In this document: piece after piece, positions 5,929 to 7,110 of the stretch
Layout of the letters: the number at the start of each line of letters is the position of its first letter
Position numbering within the stretch: the stretch's first letter is position 1
Assembly (NCBI GenBank): GCA_035646635.1
Contig: DASRPA010000119.1
Span: 1 to 7,110, forward strand
Direction: 5' to 3'
DNA: 7,110 nt
DNA from: JACDAL01 sp035646635
GTDB lineage: Bacteria; Actinomycetota; CADDZG01; WHSQ01
Made by a program: the position numbers and the translations under genes
The notes under the pieces: model-generated
Databases searched by the model: none
Told to the model about the DNA's origin: nothing
Seen by the model: only the letters and a program-made list of their open reading frames with translations

Positions 5929-5959
5929 GGCGCGCGCCACGCAAACTGTGGCGCGCGCC
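5929..5959. terminator. GC-rich hairpin, probable terminator of the minus-strand propeller gene
   Basis: A perfect 12-bp inverted repeat, GGCGCGCGCCAC (5929-5940) and GTGGCGCGCGCC (5948-5959), encloses a 7-nt loop, GCAAACT. It begins 22 nt beyond the stop codon of the minus-strand gene at 5982. No T run follows on either strand, so it would be the U-poor type of hairpin common in high-GC Actinobacteria. The right arm is also itself palindromic: GTGGCGCGCGCCAC, 5948-5961. An alternative role as a dimeric regulator's site or an mRNA-stabilising stem cannot be excluded. Confidence 0.6.
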
Positions 5960-5981
5960 ACACTCAGCGAAGAAATCCGTC

Positions 5982-7110
5982 TTACCTCTCGATATGGAGC
6001 ACCCGGCCCCCGCCCGGGAGAATGCTGCGATCGGAGACGTAGATGTCGTTCTCCTCGATGGCGAGTCCCAGCGAGAAGTCCAGGTGTCCTCTGGCGATCT
6101 CGGTGTGCACTCCGCCCCCGTCAAGACGGTACAGGCGTCCGTGCCCTGGATCGGGATCGAGGAGCGACCGAGTCGCGAGTTGCAGGACGTAGAGCTTGCC
6201 GTCGTCGCCGAACTCGAGGTCGGATATGTGGGTGAAGCCCCGCGCATAGACTTCCGGATCCTCTCCGGGCACGACTCGGAAGACCCTCGCCCTGCCTGCG
6301 GGGAACGGGAATCCGGTGAGCTGGCCGACGTAGTAGGCGCCGTCGGGTCCACGCGTCACCGAGGTCGGCACCGGCTGCATGGGGACCTTGGTTCCCGGTG
6401 GCAGGCCGAGAAAAGCGGGGGCCTTGACCATCACGAAGGGGAAGACGGCAAGCGTCGAGACCTTTCCATCCTCGTCGACGTGCAACAGGCTGTTCCCGCC
6501 GGCGTCGGCAACGACCGCCCCGTCTCTCTCGTAGTACACGGAGTTCGGGTTCGTGTCCACCGCAGCACCCGGCTGGTCTCCGTCGGGGTTGGTTGCGGCC
6601 TCAAAAGAGGCGATATCCGCCAGCCTCGTCATCGCACCCCTTTGGGTAACAGTTTGAACGGTCGCCATCTCGCGGCCAGGGGCTCCCAGCTTGGCTCGCA
6701 GTGCCGGATCGGCGGCCAGACCGATGGTCATGAGCGCCCGCCGACCCTTGAAGTCGATGTCTGAAGGACCTATTGCAAAAGCGCCGCCCGCCTCCGGGTC
6801 GGCGATCGAGGGAAGCCCCGTCACGACTCGGTGCTGCTCTCCGTCACCGTTTTCGATCGCGGTGATCGCTCCGGTGGCCCCTAAGCACTCGTCCACACCG
6901 GCCGAGGTGCGGATGCAAGCGCCGTTCCCACCCTTGCCCGCCTCGGCCACGTAGACGTCCCCGTTGGGCGCTACATCAAGGCCCCGAGGATTATTGAGCC
7001 CGGTGGCAACGACCTCCACAGTGACGGCCGCCGAAGCGAGGGGGCCGAGGGAAACCACCAGTGAGGTTAGAAGTCCCAGACAGAGAAAGACCTGAAAACG
7101 GAATCGCCGT
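5982..7110 (-). CDS. Secreted beta-propeller protein, ScyD/ScyE-like (5' end beyond window)
   Basis: The frame runs from the right edge (first full codon at 7107-7109) to a TAA at 5982-5984, giving 375 visible residues. A GTG at 7056-7058 could be read as a start, but the frame stays open upstream and encodes RRFRFQVFLCLGLLTSL, the basic and hydrophobic parts of a Sec signal peptide ending near LASAA. The real start is therefore outside the window. The mature part has repeated propeller blades of the NHL/SMP-30 type: NNPRGLDVAPNGDVYVAEAG, then VTRGPDGAYYVGQLTG, LEFGDDGKLYVLQLA and LAIEENDIYVSDR. The opening (VVATGLNNPRGL and VYVAEAG) and a spaced cysteine pair (ACIRTSAGVDEC, probably a disulfide) fit the ScyD/ScyE family. 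Such proteins are common outside scytonemin-producing cyanobacteria, so a pigment role is not implied. The ligand is unknown. It is transcribed opposite to the respiratory operon and probably unrelated to it. Confidence 0.88.
   Translation of the reverse strand, partial: RRFRFQVFLCLGLLTSLVVSLGPLASAAVTVEVVATGLNNPRGLDVAPNGDVYVAEAGKGGNGACIRTSAGVDECLGATGAITAIENGDGEQHRVVTGLPSIADPEAGGAFAIGPSDIDFKGRRALMTIGLAADPALRAKLGAPGREMATVQTVTQRGAMTRLADIASFEAATNPDGDQPGAAVDTNPNSVYYERDGAVVADAGGNSLLHVDEDGKVSTLAVFPFVMVKAPAFLGLPPGTKVPMQPVPTSVTRGPDGAYYVGQLTGFPFPAGRARVFRVVPGEDPEVYARGFTHISDLEFGDDGKLYVLQLATRSLLDPDPGHGRLYRLDGGGVHTEIARGHLDFSLGLAIEENDIYVSDRSILPGGGRVLHIER

Noticed and set aside
5994..6764. 256-residue plus-strand open frame opposite the propeller gene
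   Set aside because: Antisense of a gene with clear propeller repeats; no domain or signal of its own.

Overview
The window reads as a piece of a high-GC actinobacterial chromosome. The evidence is a diheme QcrC, a three-helix Rieske QcrA and a cytochrome b with actinobacterial signatures (HHWA, FTGAF, PRELNW), placed directly downstream of cytochrome c oxidase subunit III. In Actinobacteria that arrangement encodes the bcc-aa3 respiratory supercomplex. I cannot name genus or class. The QcrB tail is shorter than I remember for mycobacteria, and two extra genes lie between subunit III and qcrC, so I would guess a lineage outside the well-studied Mycobacteriales (inference).

Layout, plus strand, 1-5742: the 3' end of ctaE (cytochrome oxidase subunit III); a three-helix membrane protein of unknown function (134-532); a CtaG-family oxidase assembly factor (529-1377); qcrC (1374-2189); qcrA (2186-3034); qcrB (3027-4385); an unrecognised 346-residue lipoprotein (4382-5422); and a small protein with a DUF1508-like N-terminal half and a C-terminal membrane helix (5422-5742). 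After ctaE every junction overlaps by 1 to 8 nt, and ctaE is only 7 nt from the next gene. This is almost certainly one transcript with translational coupling. The promoter lies upstream of the window.

Minus strand, 5713-7110: a 66-codon hypothetical gene converges on the end of the respiratory operon and overlaps it by 30 nt. Next is a strong GC-rich hairpin (5929-5959). Then comes a secreted beta-propeller protein resembling the ScyD/ScyE family, whose signal peptide and start codon run off the right edge.

How the genes fit together: QcrA, QcrB and QcrC form the menaquinol-oxidising bcc complex. It passes electrons through QcrC's two c-type hemes to the aa3 oxidase that includes CtaE. CtaG is an assembly factor for such oxidases. 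The three-helix protein, the lipoprotein and the DUF1508-like protein are locked into the same transcript. They are the best candidates here for undescribed accessory or assembly factors of the supercomplex. I see no mobile element, CRISPR array, tRNA or rRNA.
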